Shown: in pieces, positions 8,536-16,679 of the stretch
Layout of the letters: every line of letters begins with the position of its first letter
How positions within the stretch are numbered: the first letter of the stretch is position 1
DNA from: a virus
Reading direction: 5' to 3' (one strand)
Virus record (IMG/VR): IMGVR_UViG_3300037294_000662
Location: 1-38,616 of that record
DNA length: 38,616 bases
The notes under the pieces: model-generated
What the model saw: only the letters and a program-made list of their open reading frames with translations
The model's database searches: none
What the model was told of the DNA's origin: nothing
Position numbers and translations under genes: made by a program

Positions 8536-11500
8536 CCATCTATCCCCAAATCCCGACTTCCACTTCCCGCCTTCGTATTCTTCCTAATCTCCTTCAGCTC
8601 CACCAGTGCCTCATCAAGTCTGCCAACCGTATCCTGGGTATTCTTTTCGATCGCTGCCCAATATGTCAACCCTTCAAGAGTAGCCTGATAGTGCTGCTTC
8701 TCCACTTCCAGCATTCCTTCCGTCAGCGTAAATGTCCGCTTGCTGATATCGTAGAATCCACGGAAAAGCCCCGCCAACTCCGAACCCGTAGCCTCGGTCA
8801 GCTCCCTTCTTATTCCTCCTGATAGTCCCGTTTGCTGAGATGATCCGCCTTCCGGCTTGAACAGGTCAAATCCAGCCTCACCCGCCGCAGCCTGAGCCGC
8901 CGCCAGTGAATCATAATAGGTGTCACTAAGCCCTTTAGCCTGGTTGAAAAAGTCTTTGAATACTTCAGTCGTCTGATTGATGTCTCCGGAGGCAAGAGCC
9001 TCTACCAGATCATCTTCCAACTGTGCAAAAGTCTCTGCGAAAATCCTGTTGAAAAGCAGCTGACTGATAATGTCCTCGAGTACCTTTTCAACCGATTCAC
9101 CCATACGGAGCGCCGCATCTTCCCCCGCTTTGAATGCTTCCACCAGCGAGTTTCGCAGCTCCGTCCCAAGGCCTCCTGCCAGATCACTCACCACGTCGCG
9201 GATCTGCTCACGCGCTGCTTCCATCGCATCCTCCCACTGAATGATATTGCGAAGGATATCCTTCGTAGCATCATCAACCAGGTTATTCGCAATCAATGAT
9301 TCTGCAAGTGCTTTATTGAATTTCTTAACTCCAGACTCTGTTTGTGTCAACAGCTCCGGATACTCTGTCAGGATCGGAAGGAGCACATCCTTTTTCTTCT
9401 TTCCTCCAAAAAGCCCTGCTATGCCTCCCACGATTCCACCTACCACAGCTCCGACTATATTCCCGATCACAGGCACCACAGTTCCTATCGCAGCTCCGAA
9501 GGCTGCACCGCCTGCTATTCCTGAACCGATAGCTCCCAGATCAATGGCACTGCGCTGACCGGCAATTGCTTTCCCGTCCACCAGTTTGCCAAGCGCTGCA
9601 TCGTAATTCTTGGAAGCATCACCCAACGCAGAGAGGGCATCCCTCACCCTTCCTTCGTAATCGGTTAGAAACACCGATTCGCCCAGAATGCTCTGTAGCC
9701 TCAGCTGCTCATTGAGCGTGAGGTTATATTGATTTTGAAAACCTATAATTGATTTATAATACGCCTCCTCAGCCTCTCTTCTAGCCCTTGCGGCAGTACC
9801 AAGCATATCGATCACCTGAATCAACCCATTCACTCCGGCGATGATCTTATCTGATTTTGAAGCGTCTTTGTCAAAGGACACAAGAAGATTATTCACCCCT
9901 TGTGCCAATCCTGAAAACAGACTTCCGATCCCGGCGATCTTGGAGCTCCCCACATCACTGCCAAACTTCACCAGCGCCCCGCCAAGATTTCCAAGAGCCT
10001 GACCCAATCGGGCATAATCCTGCAAGTCCAGCTTATTGATCTCCCGCTCCAGCTCACGGATGAAAGCCGCTATTTCAGCAGCTTTTTCCTGACTCATGTC
10101 CTGGGTACTCAGCAGATTTTTAGCGATCGAGATCAACCGCCTCGCTGAAGACACCGTAAGGCGCTCCACGCCTGCATAGAGTTCCTTGTAGCTGTCGAGC
10201 CTTTCCAGATTCGCATCGTCAAGCGCGTCCACATCTCCCTGATATTTAAGCTCCAGTTCCGCCAGCTCATCAAATTTTCCCGCCGCCTCCAGTTCCTTTC
10301 GGTCAGCCTGATAGGCCTGCTCTAGTCGAAGCCGCTCCGCATTGTAGTCCTGGTACTTTGCCAGCAGATCAATAAAGCTCTGCTCCTGACTCCTCACTGC
10401 CTCAGTGGTCTCTTCATTGAGGAATTTCACGATTTCCCGCTGTCCGTCTGTAGCCGTATTCCCCATCACTCCGGTAAAGGCATCCTGATTGGCCAGTGTC
10501 TTTTGCTTCAGAAAAGCCAGATAGTTTTCGTATTCGGACAGCTGATTTCCAAACTGCTCCCTGGCTTTTTCTTCTCCAAACTTCGCCTTGAAGCTCTCAA
10601 AGTCGGCATACACCTGCTTCATCTGCTCCACTTCCAGCTTCAGCACTTCCAGCGGGCTCAAGGCCCCGGTCGCAACTTGCAGCTCTCGCTCGACTAATAT
10701 CTGCTGCCTGCCTGAGTCGCTTGAATTTGGATCTATCCCTGTCTTAACCTTGTTCAGGTAGTCGACGTAGGTCTCCGCTTCTTTTCGCAGATCGGCAAAC
10801 TGCACATCAGCGGTATCTTTGCCCAGCAGCTCAATGGCCGTGTAGTAGTCCGCATAGGCTGCCTTTTTGGCATCAAGCCGCTCTTTAAGGAGTTCGAGCT
10901 CTGTTTTCTTCGATTCGGCATCGCGCTGTTTGGCTGTTTTGATTTCGAGGGCTGCGATCTGATTTTGAACCGCCGCAGTCGCACGGGCATTGGCAGCAAG
11001 TGCCTCCGTCGATGTGATGTCGATCGTTTCCCGCGCCTCCTGTAGTTCATTAAGTTGCTCTTTGAGCTTTCGAAGGGTGATAATTTCCTTTTCAGCTCCA
11101 CCGGTTGATTCTTCCTGTCCATCATTGATCAACCCAAGCTGCTTCAGATAAGCTGTCTTAGCTTCACCCAATCCTTCAGTCGCTGTTTTCTCCCGATTGA
11201 TTGCTCCTGCATAGGCCTGCGTATCTTTGATCAGATCTTGGAAGTTCAGAGAACTTATATCTCCACCGGATCCAAAAAGACTAAAATCTATCCCAAAATC
11301 CCGAAGCACCTTAGAAAGCCGCTCCTGAACTTGCGCAATAGGCTGCTCAGAAAATTCTGAAAGCTCAGTCAAAGCCTTTTCAAATTCGGCTGACAGCTGA
11401 CCCGCTACGGTATTGGATACGCCTGCATCCTTGATGATGTCGCTGATTGCATCGCTGAAGTCTTCCGCATAGGCCTGCGTTCCTTCACGTAGCGCACTTA

Positions 11501-12863
11501 GATCGGCCTCCTGAGTCCGGAGAAAAATAGACTCTCCGATCGCGGTATTTACTGCTTTTTGGGCTTTTTCGATTTCTTCCAAGTTACTGACTTCTGTCAG
11601 CTGCTTGGGTAGATAGTCCTTGTAAGTTGCATTGATCAGCTCAATTGCTTTCGCCCGATCCTCGCTTCCTTGATTTGTTTTTTTCAGGGCTTTGAAGAGA
11701 TCCTCCGAAGCCTTGATTTCATCGCGTATCGCTTTTTTGAAGTCTTCAGAGACCTGCACCGCTTCGGTATTCGATCTGTTGAAAATCACAAAGGCGGCTA
11801 CCAAGGCCGATAGCGCAGTAGCTGCCGCCACAAATGGATTGGCAAGCATCGTAGTGTTCAACAGTGCCTGAGCTCTGGTAGCCAGTATAGTCCACTTCTG
11901 CTGAAGTATAGTCGCTACGGTCAGGCCTGAATTTGCAGCCGCCAGTACCTTGGAAGCGACCGAAGTCAGAATCAAGGCTGCCCGATACGTGCCGTAGGTG
12001 ATCGCGAGTACTTCCAGTACATCCAGCACATCCTGATAATTGTCCACCAGACCGATCACGCCATCCAGCGAATCGGCAATCACACCCTCATTGCTCTGAC
12101 CGATGCTGTTATACATCCGGTCAAAAGCATCGCCCAGGTTGGAGATCTTTCCGGTGATGGAGGCTGACTGCTTTTCCATCAGATTAAAGAAGGTACCTCC
12201 TTCATTGGTCAGGGAGTTGATCGCCGTTTCCACCTCTTTGAAACCGACCTTCCCCGCACTCACCAAGTTGGTTACTTCTGATTCAGTGACTTGGAATTGC
12301 TTCGCAAGTTCAGCGATCAGCGGAATACCCCGCCCGGTAAATTGCTGAAGATCCTTTGCAAATAATCTACCCTGAACACGTGTGGTGCCATAGAGGAAAG
12401 CAAGATCTCCCAGCGGGATACTGAGACCGGCCGACACGTCGCCCAGTCGCTTCAGAACACCTACTACTTTGTCTCCTTCAAATCCGTACGCAAGCAATTG
12501 CTTCGTACCCTGCCCCACTTCCTGTAGTGAAAACGGAGTCTTTGCTGCCAGCTGCACCACTTCGGCAAGCAGCTGATCGGCTTTCTCTTTACTCTTTAAT
12601 ATGGTCTCGAGGGATATTTCCAACTGTTGAAACTCACCCCGAACGGTTGCGATACTGGTAATCAAACCCGCTGCAGCCTGGATGGAAAAGTAACCGGCAA
12701 GTGCGGTGCCCAGCTTTTTGTACAGCTGATCCATCTTGGCCGCTTCATCCGTAGCAGTAGCGGTCACGCCCTTGATCTCGGTCTTTACCTTATTGGTATT
12801 TCGACTGAAATCATCATTGTTGATCAGGTACGTTACGTTGATCGGGCCGAGCGTTGTTTCCAT
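8532..12863 (-). CDS. Tail tape measure protein
   Basis: At 1443 residues this is the longest gene, as expected for the protein that sets tail length and leads DNA into the cell. The N-terminal 290 residues resemble the tape measure N-terminal domain (for example RGEFQQLEISLETIL near 80 and TGRGIPLIAELAKQF near 175). Hydrophobic segments lie at about 283-308 and 335-360, and a Gly/Ala-rich zipper-like membrane segment lies at about 1111-1156, before a KKKK patch. Residues 380-1000 are long coiled coils rich in Glu, Lys and Ala. The gene overlaps the end of the frameshifted chaperone extension by 31 bases, the standard arrangement. At a rule of thumb of 1.5 angstroms per residue it would suit a tail of roughly 200 nm. 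Confidence 0.95.
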   Translation of the reverse strand: METTLGPINVTYLINNDDFSRNTNKVKTEIKGVTATATDEAAKMDQLYKKLGTALAGYFSIQAAAGLITSIATVRGEFQQLEISLETILKSKEKADQLLAEVVQLAAKTPFSLQEVGQGTKQLLAYGFEGDKVVGVLKRLGDVSAGLSIPLGDLAFLYGTTRVQGRLFAKDLQQFTGRGIPLIAELAKQFQVTESEVTNLVSAGKVGFKEVETAINSLTNEGGTFFNLMEKQSASITGKISNLGDAFDRMYNSIGQSNEGVIADSLDGVIGLVDNYQDVLDVLEVLAITYGTYRAALILTSVASKVLAAANSGLTVATILQQKWTILATRAQALLNTTMLANPFVAAATALSALVAAFVIFNRSNTEAVQVSEDFKKAIRDEIKASEDLFKALKKTNQGSEDRAKAIELINATYKDYLPKQLTEVSNLEEIEKAQKAVNTAIGESIFLRTQEADLSALREGTQAYAEDFSDAISDIIKDAGVSNTVAGQLSAEFEKALTELSEFSEQPIAQVQERLSKVLRDFGIDFSLFGSGGDISSLNFQDLIKDTQAYAGAINREKTATEGLGEAKTAYLKQLGLINDGQEESTGGAEKEIITLRKLKEQLNELQEARETIDITSTEALAANARATAAVQNQIAALEIKTAKQRDAESKKTELELLKERLDAKKAAYADYYTAIELLGKDTADVQFADLRKEAETYVDYLNKVKTGIDPNSSDSGRQQILVERELQVATGALSPLEVLKLEVEQMKQVYADFESFKAKFGEEKAREQFGNQLSEYENYLAFLKQKTLANQDAFTGVMGNTATDGQREIVKFLNEETTEAVRSQEQSFIDLLAKYQDYNAERLRLEQAYQADRKELEAAGKFDELAELELKYQGDVDALDDANLERLDSYKELYAGVERLTVSSARRLISIAKNLLSTQDMSQEKAAEIAAFIRELEREINKLDLQDYARLGQALGNLGGALVKFGSDVGSSKIAGIGSLFSGLAQGVNNLLVSFDKDASKSDKIIAGVNGLIQVIDMLGTAARARREAEEAYYKSIIGFQNQYNLTLNEQLRLQSILGESVFLTDYEGRVRDALSALGDASKNYDAALGKLVDGKAIAGQRSAIDLGAIGSGIAGGAAFGAAIGTVVPVIGNIVGAVVGGIVGGIAGLFGGKKKKDVLLPILTEYPELLTQTESGVKKFNKALAESLIANNLVDDATKDILRNIIQWEDAMEAAREQIRDVVSDLAGGLGTELRNSLVEAFKAGEDAALRMGESVEKVLEDIISQLLFNRIFAETFAQLEDDLVEALASGDINQTTEVFKDFFNQAKGLSDTYYDSLAAAQAAAGEAGFDLFKPEGGSSQQTGLSGGIRRELTEATGSELAGLFRGFYDISKRTFTLTEGMLEVEKQHYQATLEGLTYWAAIEKNTQDTVGRLDEALVELKEIRKNTKAGSGSRDLGIDG

Positions 12864-13539
12864 TTTTCGATAAATTCCCTGCCTTCAGTTGGCGTTGACT
12901 TGATTTCTTTTTCGTTTTCCTCCTCAAATCCCGGCTGATCCGAGATACCCCAGAGGATGAGGTTCCACGGGACTCCCCACAGCACGTAGTTCCAGCTCCA
13001 GCCGGTCTTTTCGCAAATGTGATAGATGATCCCAGCGGGGCTATGAAGTCCTTTCGGCTTTAACTCCCCTTTTTCTTTTCCTTTTGCCCCAGATTTGGAT
13101 CCGTTATTTTTAGAGCCCGTAGATATCTGGTAGTAGTCATAAAATCCGATACCCCGTTATAGATCAGACAGATCTCCAAGAGGGTCATCGTTTCCCGGAC
13201 CGTCAGGCTCTCCCGGAGGTATCCGGCCAGCGGCTTGGCAAATATCCGACCCAGTGTCTTGGAGTTGATGAGGGCACAGGCCACAGCCAGATAGATGGCT
13301 TTTCCATGCTTGGACATTAGCTCCAGGGCTTTTTCTGTGTCGGTCTCTTTCAGGTCATCTTCCGTGATTCCGGTACTCAGGTAGAGTGCCGATACTCGGA
13401 AGAGGGTCCCGGCATAGAGCTTGGTCAGGGTGATCGGAATGGTTTTGATGCCTAGCATCCGTAAAAAAAGAGGGGCTCTGACCTTCGCCCTGACCCCTCT
13501 TTCCAGTACTGCATAGGCTGCATGTAGCTCAGTGTTCAT
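12833..13539 (-). CDS. Tail assembly chaperone, -1 frameshift (gpGT-like) product
   Basis: After residue 158 of the short form, slippage by -1 on the heptamer A AAG GGG (plus-strand 13066-13072) opens a 77-codon extension that ends with TAA at 12833-12835. The extension reads through a Trp-rich core (TGWSWNYVLW, GVPWNLILWG), then an acidic and a basic segment, and overlaps the tape measure start by 31 bases. It has no Met codon and no plausible start of its own, so translation by frameshift is the simplest explanation. GW-rich extensions fit the T domains that bind tape measure protein in siphoviruses. The total length is 235 residues. Efficiency and exact slip position are inferred. Confidence 0.75.
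13060..13539 (-). CDS. Tail assembly chaperone, short (zero-frame) form
   Basis: This 159-residue helical protein lies between the tail tube and tape measure genes, the position of the lambda gpG-type tail assembly chaperone that holds the tape measure during tube polymerisation. It ends in a lysine-rich tail (GQKEKKKGS) encoded over a slippery A/G run. The ATG at 13539 lies 3 bases after the tail tube stop. Residues 1-100 form helices without known motifs. The zero-frame product should be the major form; a minority of ribosomes are predicted to slip and make a 235-residue protein (see separate entry). Identification rests on position, length, and the downstream open frame. Confidence 0.8.
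   Translation of the reverse strand: MNTELHAAYAVLERGVRAKVRAPLFLRMLGIKTIPITLTKLYAGTLFRVSALYLSTGITEDDLKETDTEKALELMSKHGKAIYLAVACALINSKTLGRIFAKPLAGYLRESLTVRETMTLLEICLIYNGVSDFMTTTRYLRALKITDPNLGQKEKKKGS
13066..13072 (-). promoter_or_regulatory. Predicted -1 ribosomal frameshift site A AAG GGG
   Basis: On the minus strand the codons AAG GGG are preceded by A, giving a canonical X XXY YYZ heptamer. After a -1 slip both tRNAs re-pair fully (AAA, GGG). The zero-frame stop TAA follows two codons later at 13060-13062. The A/G-rich run of about 17 bases before it also allows other slips, so the exact site needs peptide data. Confidence 0.7.
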
Positions 13540-13542
13540 TCA

Positions 13543-14052
13543 CTAGACCATCCAGCCTGCTTCTCCCCAACTGATATCCGGTACTCCTGCAAATCCGGTG
13601 TCATTCACAGATCCGGAGATATCAATCAAGTTGATATTCGCATCCGTGATGGTCAGATTTGGACGTGCATAGAAGTTGAACTTCGGGATCAGGATGATCG
13701 ACCCATCAGCACACGTGATCTTCAGAGCCTTTGTCAACTCTGACTTGGATTTCGGTGCACGCCAGACGTTTTTTGTCAGCACTACTGCAACCGTTCCTCC
13801 AAGGAATTTGACCAATTCTTCAGGATCTGTGTCCATCACCTGGAAGGTCACATCCAAAGGATTCGCATTGAATCGCTCCAATCTTGGATTAGATCTCCCT
13901 TGCTGATAGTGCTGAGTCTTGTTAGGCTCGGCCTCAGTCATGGTGAACGTGTCCTTGTACACAGGGATCTCAGCAAATGCCGAGGTAGTCCCATCCGCCG
14001 GGTTGAATGTGCCCAGCTCAATTTTTGTCGCTCCGTAGGTTACTACTGCCAT
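13543..14052 (-). CDS. Major tail tube protein
   Basis: This 169-residue, mostly beta-strand protein lies directly before the tail assembly chaperone and has the size of siphovirus tail tube subunits. The N-terminal part (AVVTYGATKIELGTFNPADG) and the pattern of strands ending in ITDANINLIDISGSVNDTGF fit a tube-like beta sandwich. The stop lies 3 bases before the next start. It is expected to polymerise into hexameric rings around the tape measure. A role as tail completion protein is less likely because of position and length. Confidence 0.78.
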   Translation of the reverse strand: MAVVTYGATKIELGTFNPADGTTSAFAEIPVYKDTFTMTEAEPNKTQHYQQGRSNPRLERFNANPLDVTFQVMDTDPEELVKFLGGTVAVVLTKNVWRAPKSKSELTKALKITCADGSIILIPKFNFYARPNLTITDANINLIDISGSVNDTGFAGVPDISWGEAGWMV

Positions 14053-14567
14053 TATTTCTCTTCGTTTTGGTTTTTGATTTCACCAGAACCGGCAGCGGCA
14101 ACTTTTGCGGCTTCATCAGCAGCAGGTTTGTCAGCTTCCAATTCCTGAACTTTCGCCTTCAGCGTCTCCAGCTTGATATTCCCAGCTGCTTTCTTACCTG
14201 ATAGCGCTTCATGCTTTGCCAATAGACCCTGCATTTCAAGTGCTTCAGCTTCCTTGACAGGATCAGACCCGCCTTCACTTAAGCCCTTTTCAGACTTCAC
14301 TCCCAGCTTCTGGAATTCATTCTTTGCACCGTTTGGATCTACAGCCGCAGGGGCCGGATCGCTTGGCACGTCAATAGTTCCGGCTGCTGCCATTGACTTG
14401 GTGATGAGCACCGTGTCTTTTACTTCCAGTCCCCTGGCATGATTCAGGGCATCGGCCTTTTGCGAAAAAGCCTGACCATCTGCCGAGAAGTGAAATTCTT
14501 TGCTTGCCGGATAGATGTCAAAGACTTCTTTGGCCTTCTCCAGCAACTCTGATTTCGATAGTGACAT
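14052..14567 (-). CDS. Conserved-looking hypothetical phage protein, Ala-rich helical C-terminus
   Basis: This 171-residue protein has two parts. Residues 1-55 contain a compact motif (YPASKEFHFSADGQAF, then DALNHARG) that I recall from other Bacteroidota phage proteins without known role. Residues 60-171 are rich in Ala, Glu, Lys and Pro with likely coiled coil near 120-150 and a disordered C-terminus. The gene lies between the putative spanin and the tail tube and overlaps the tail tube gene as TAATG. The position suggests a head-tail or tail accessory role, but no function can be given from the sequence. Confidence 0.6.
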   Translation of the reverse strand: MSLSKSELLEKAKEVFDIYPASKEFHFSADGQAFSQKADALNHARGLEVKDTVLITKSMAAAGTIDVPSDPAPAAVDPNGAKNEFQKLGVKSEKGLSEGGSDPVKEAEALEMQGLLAKHEALSGKKAAGNIKLETLKAKVQELEADKPAADEAAKVAAAGSGEIKNQNEEK

Positions 14568-14568
14568 A

Positions 14569-15063
14569 TTAGAATAGTTTGATTCTGTTTAATTTATTAA
14601 GTACTGCCAGAAAGATCATTAGAATCAGTATCGGCCAGATCCACCAGGGGATTCCCAACTTCTTTTTATAAGTTGATTCTTCCTCGATTCGAGCCAGATC
14701 CTCTTTCACTTTATCCAAAGAAAAAGTAGTGTCGGCTTGACTCAATCGCGATCGGGCTACCGGCTTAGCAACCGACTGGTAGGTGATCGTGGAGTCACTC
14801 AAGGTGATGTCGAGTGTGATTCCTCCGGATTCCAGCTGATAGCTCACGGATCGGGGCACTGTGAAGGGAAGCGGCATCCTGCCTTTCAGGGAGTCTCCTA
14901 GGTACTCAGTTTCCAGTTTCCTGGACATCGTAGCCTGTATAGACGTCTCTTGTTTTCGGGAGTATTCCTCCTTCAGCTGACGGCTAGTCTGCTTGGTAGT
15001 TTTACAACCGATGCAGATCAGTAGGATGACCGCTAACCCCGCCCCAGTGGCTAGTAGCTTCAT
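14569..15063 (-). CDS. Lipoprotein with C-terminal membrane segment; candidate unimolecular spanin
   Basis: This 164-residue protein has an N-terminal lipoprotein signal ending LLICIGC (Cys20), a soluble segment of about 115 residues with Ser/Thr-rich strands and a short helical region, and a C-terminal transmembrane helix at about 139-158 (WWIWPILILMIFLAVLNKL) followed by basic residues. This is the topology of u-spanins such as phage T1 gp11, which tether outer and inner membranes and fuse them in the last step of lysis. The gene lies two genes after the endolysin. The fold pattern and position support this, but no sequence match was tested. A host-surface lipoprotein is the alternative. 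Confidence 0.6.
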   Translation of the reverse strand: MKLLATGAGLAVILLICIGCKTTKQTSRQLKEEYSRKQETSIQATMSRKLETEYLGDSLKGRMPLPFTVPRSVSYQLESGGITLDITLSDSTITYQSVAKPVARSRLSQADTTFSLDKVKEDLARIEEESTYKKKLGIPWWIWPILILMIFLAVLNKLNRIKLF

Positions 15064-15064
15064 T

Positions 15065-15508
15065 TTAGTTGTAGCGGACGAAATCCTTCACTGCGACTAC
15101 TCTTAGAATTTCTTCGGCAGGAGCATCAGATTCAGTATCTTCCTTTTTTTTCATGGAAAAACTCGTATCGCCCTCCTCGTAGAATACCGGAGCCAGTTCC
15201 CAGTATTCGCCTTTGTCGGAAGGTTTAATCGCCAGGTACTCCATATTATGCCTGATCGCCCGCTCCACAAATCCTTTCGAATCCCGCACCAAGACAATCT
15301 TATTCTCAGCTGGAAGTGGTACTGAATAGATCGGCACCTTCATCGTCTCCGTCGACGAAGCAATCTCATCGCCCGTCATTGCGAGGCACGAAGCAATCTC
15401 ATCGGCTTGCGTCATTGCGAGGCACGAAGCAATCTCATAACCCGGAGGGGTCGAATAGCCAGTCGTAATCATCAAGACCATCAACAGGCACAATAGATAC
15501 TTTTTCAT
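15065..15508 (-). CDS. Exported hypothetical protein carrying an in-frame repeat insertion
   Basis: This 147-residue protein begins with a signal peptide (MKKYLLCLLMVLMITTGYS), so the mature part is probably periplasmic. Residues about 25-52 are encoded by a DNA repeat and read as the repeated peptide EIASCLAMT. Residues 55-147 (from KVPIYSVPLPAENKIVLVR) look like a small beta-rich domain that I do not recognise. The gene lies between the endolysin and the candidate spanin, so a lysis-associated role is possible. The repeat keeps the frame open and lies just after the signal peptide, where an insertion is easily tolerated. Confidence 0.65.
   Translation of the reverse strand: MKKYLLCLLMVLMITTGYSTPPGYEIASCLAMTQADEIASCLAMTGDEIASSTETMKVPIYSVPLPAENKIVLVRDSKGFVERAIRHNMEYLAIKPSDKGEYWELAPVFYEEGDTSFSMKKKEDTESDAPAEEILRVVAVKDFVRYN
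15354..15438. repeat. Three copies of a 'gtcattgcgaggcacgaag' type repeat inside a CDS
   Basis: Two full units of 28 bases (gtcattgcgaggcacgaag followed by caatctcat) begin at 15375 and 15411, 36 bases apart, and a partial unit lies at 15354-15369. The same unit occurs twice at 25061-25115 and in palindromic form at 17662-17743. This is a widespread REP-like family. The 36-base spacing keeps the reading frame. Confidence 0.9.
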
Positions 15509-15547
15509 TTTGTTTGGGGTTTTAGTTTAAATTCAATTCACATCCAC

Positions 15548-15645
15548 ACCGGACACCGGACATCCCACATCGGACATCCCACACCGGACATCCCACACCG
15601 GACATCCTACATCCTACATCCTACATCGGTCACCCGACATCCTAC
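15548..15645. repeat. Array of 14 heptamers starting in the endolysin stop codon
   Basis: The plus strand reads as 14 consecutive 7-mers (accggac, atcccac, atcggac, atcctac and similar). The last unit atcctac (15639-15645) contains the TAG stop of the endolysin gene at 15642-15644. It fills most of the 133 bases between the endolysin and the next gene. It belongs to the same family as the array at 8361-8535. Confidence 0.93.
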
Positions 15646-16124
15646 ACTGTAATCCAGCTATACTCCGCTTTCGCTTCAAAACTCGGACAATCCTTTATTC
15701 GCTCCCAGGGATCAATCACGCCGTTGCCATTCTTATCAGGACTTGCATCCCGATGGCCCAGTATCTTGATCTTGGTGATATCCTGGTATCGCTTCAGCTC
15801 CTCCAGTACCTCGCGGATCGCTTCGAGCAATCCCACTTTCTGCATCTCTGTCCGGGTGTCTTCTGCTACCCTGACATTCTTCTTTTGCACGCCGCCCCGG
15901 TAGCAGATATGCACCGAGTTGCTGTTGCGATCTCTCACGCCGTTAGTGACTGTCGCCAGCGGATACACATCCGTGATCAGCCCGTCATAGTCCACCCACT
16001 TGTGATAGCCTCCCGTTTTCCAGCCCATGCCATTCGGCTTGGCTCCATGCCACCAGCGTTTTACGCCTTCGAGGTCTGAGTGACCTGCTGAGCAATGGAT
16101 GAAGATTTGATCGATCTTTCTCAT
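15642..16124 (-). CDS. N-acetylmuramoyl-L-alanine amidase endolysin
   Basis: This 160-residue enzyme should cut the bond between N-acetylmuramic acid and L-alanine in peptidoglycan during lysis. It matches the amidase_2/T7 lysozyme family in length and motifs: zinc ligands are His10 (IFIHCSA), His124 (LGHRDASPD) and Cys146 (KDCPSF), and Tyr40 in GGYHKW corresponds to the catalytic Tyr. The insert NGNGVIDPWERIKDCP is typical of Bacteroidota phage amidases. No signal peptide is present, so export depends on the holin, whose gene it overlaps as ATGA. The stop codon lies inside a heptamer repeat array. Confidence 0.95.
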   Translation of the reverse strand: MRKIDQIFIHCSAGHSDLEGVKRWWHGAKPNGMGWKTGGYHKWVDYDGLITDVYPLATVTNGVRDRNSNSVHICYRGGVQKKNVRVAEDTRTEMQKVGLLEAIREVLEELKRYQDITKIKILGHRDASPDKNGNGVIDPWERIKDCPSFEAKAEYSWITV

Positions 16125-16666
16125 TTGAAAAATCCGTTTACTTTTTCCACCATCGTGGTGATCCAGTGTGCTTTTGGCTTTCCCGTGATCACACTTAAGT
16201 TTTCCGATATGCTTACAATGTTTTCCAGTACGATTTGAACCAAAAAAAACAGATGCATAAAATCGAAAATTACCACTGCCAGTTCTTTGCCCCGATCTTT
16301 AAAGCTCACCGCCATCAAATAGGTGATTGCAATGATCAGCAGGTAATAGGCGCATTTGAAAGTGAATCGGCTGAGCTTCTTACTTTCAATCTTCTCACCC
16401 TTGGTCTGACTTGCCCATATTCCCGAAATCAACTCCACAAGAAATACCAGCAACAGTGCTCCGAATGCGAGCCAGTCCAATCCGAAGATTCGGATGATCG
16501 GAACTGAGGAGATAGAGATTACCACTGTGATCATCCCGCTCCCTGGATACTTCAGCGTAGGGATGAGGCTCTCTTTAAAAGAGCCCCAATCCTCATAGCC
16601 AAATGATCGAAGCAGATATGCCCAATGAGCCACTACTGTCAACCAGATATGTTGAAGGAAACCCAT
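16121..16666 (-). CDS. Phage holin (holin_4 family-like)
   Basis: This 181-residue membrane protein has hydrophobic segments at about 44-60, 65-82, 106-122 and 130-150. The motif ELISGIWASQTKGEKIESKKLSRF at about 78-101 (an acidic-Gly-x-x-x-Ala helix end followed by a Lys-rich loop with SKKL) is characteristic of the phage_holin_4 family. It should open the inner membrane to release the amidase encoded next, with which it overlaps by 4 bases. It lies 13 bases after the major capsid gene, so the lysis genes are embedded in the structural operon. Antiholin variants from a second start were not identified. Confidence 0.87.
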   Translation of the reverse strand: MGFLQHIWLTVVAHWAYLLRSFGYEDWGSFKESLIPTLKYPGSGMITVVISISSVPIIRIFGLDWLAFGALLLVFLVELISGIWASQTKGEKIESKKLSRFTFKCAYYLLIIAITYLMAVSFKDRGKELAVVIFDFMHLFFLVQIVLENIVSISENLSVITGKPKAHWITTMVEKVNGFFK

Positions 16667-16679
16667 CTAGCTTCCTTGA

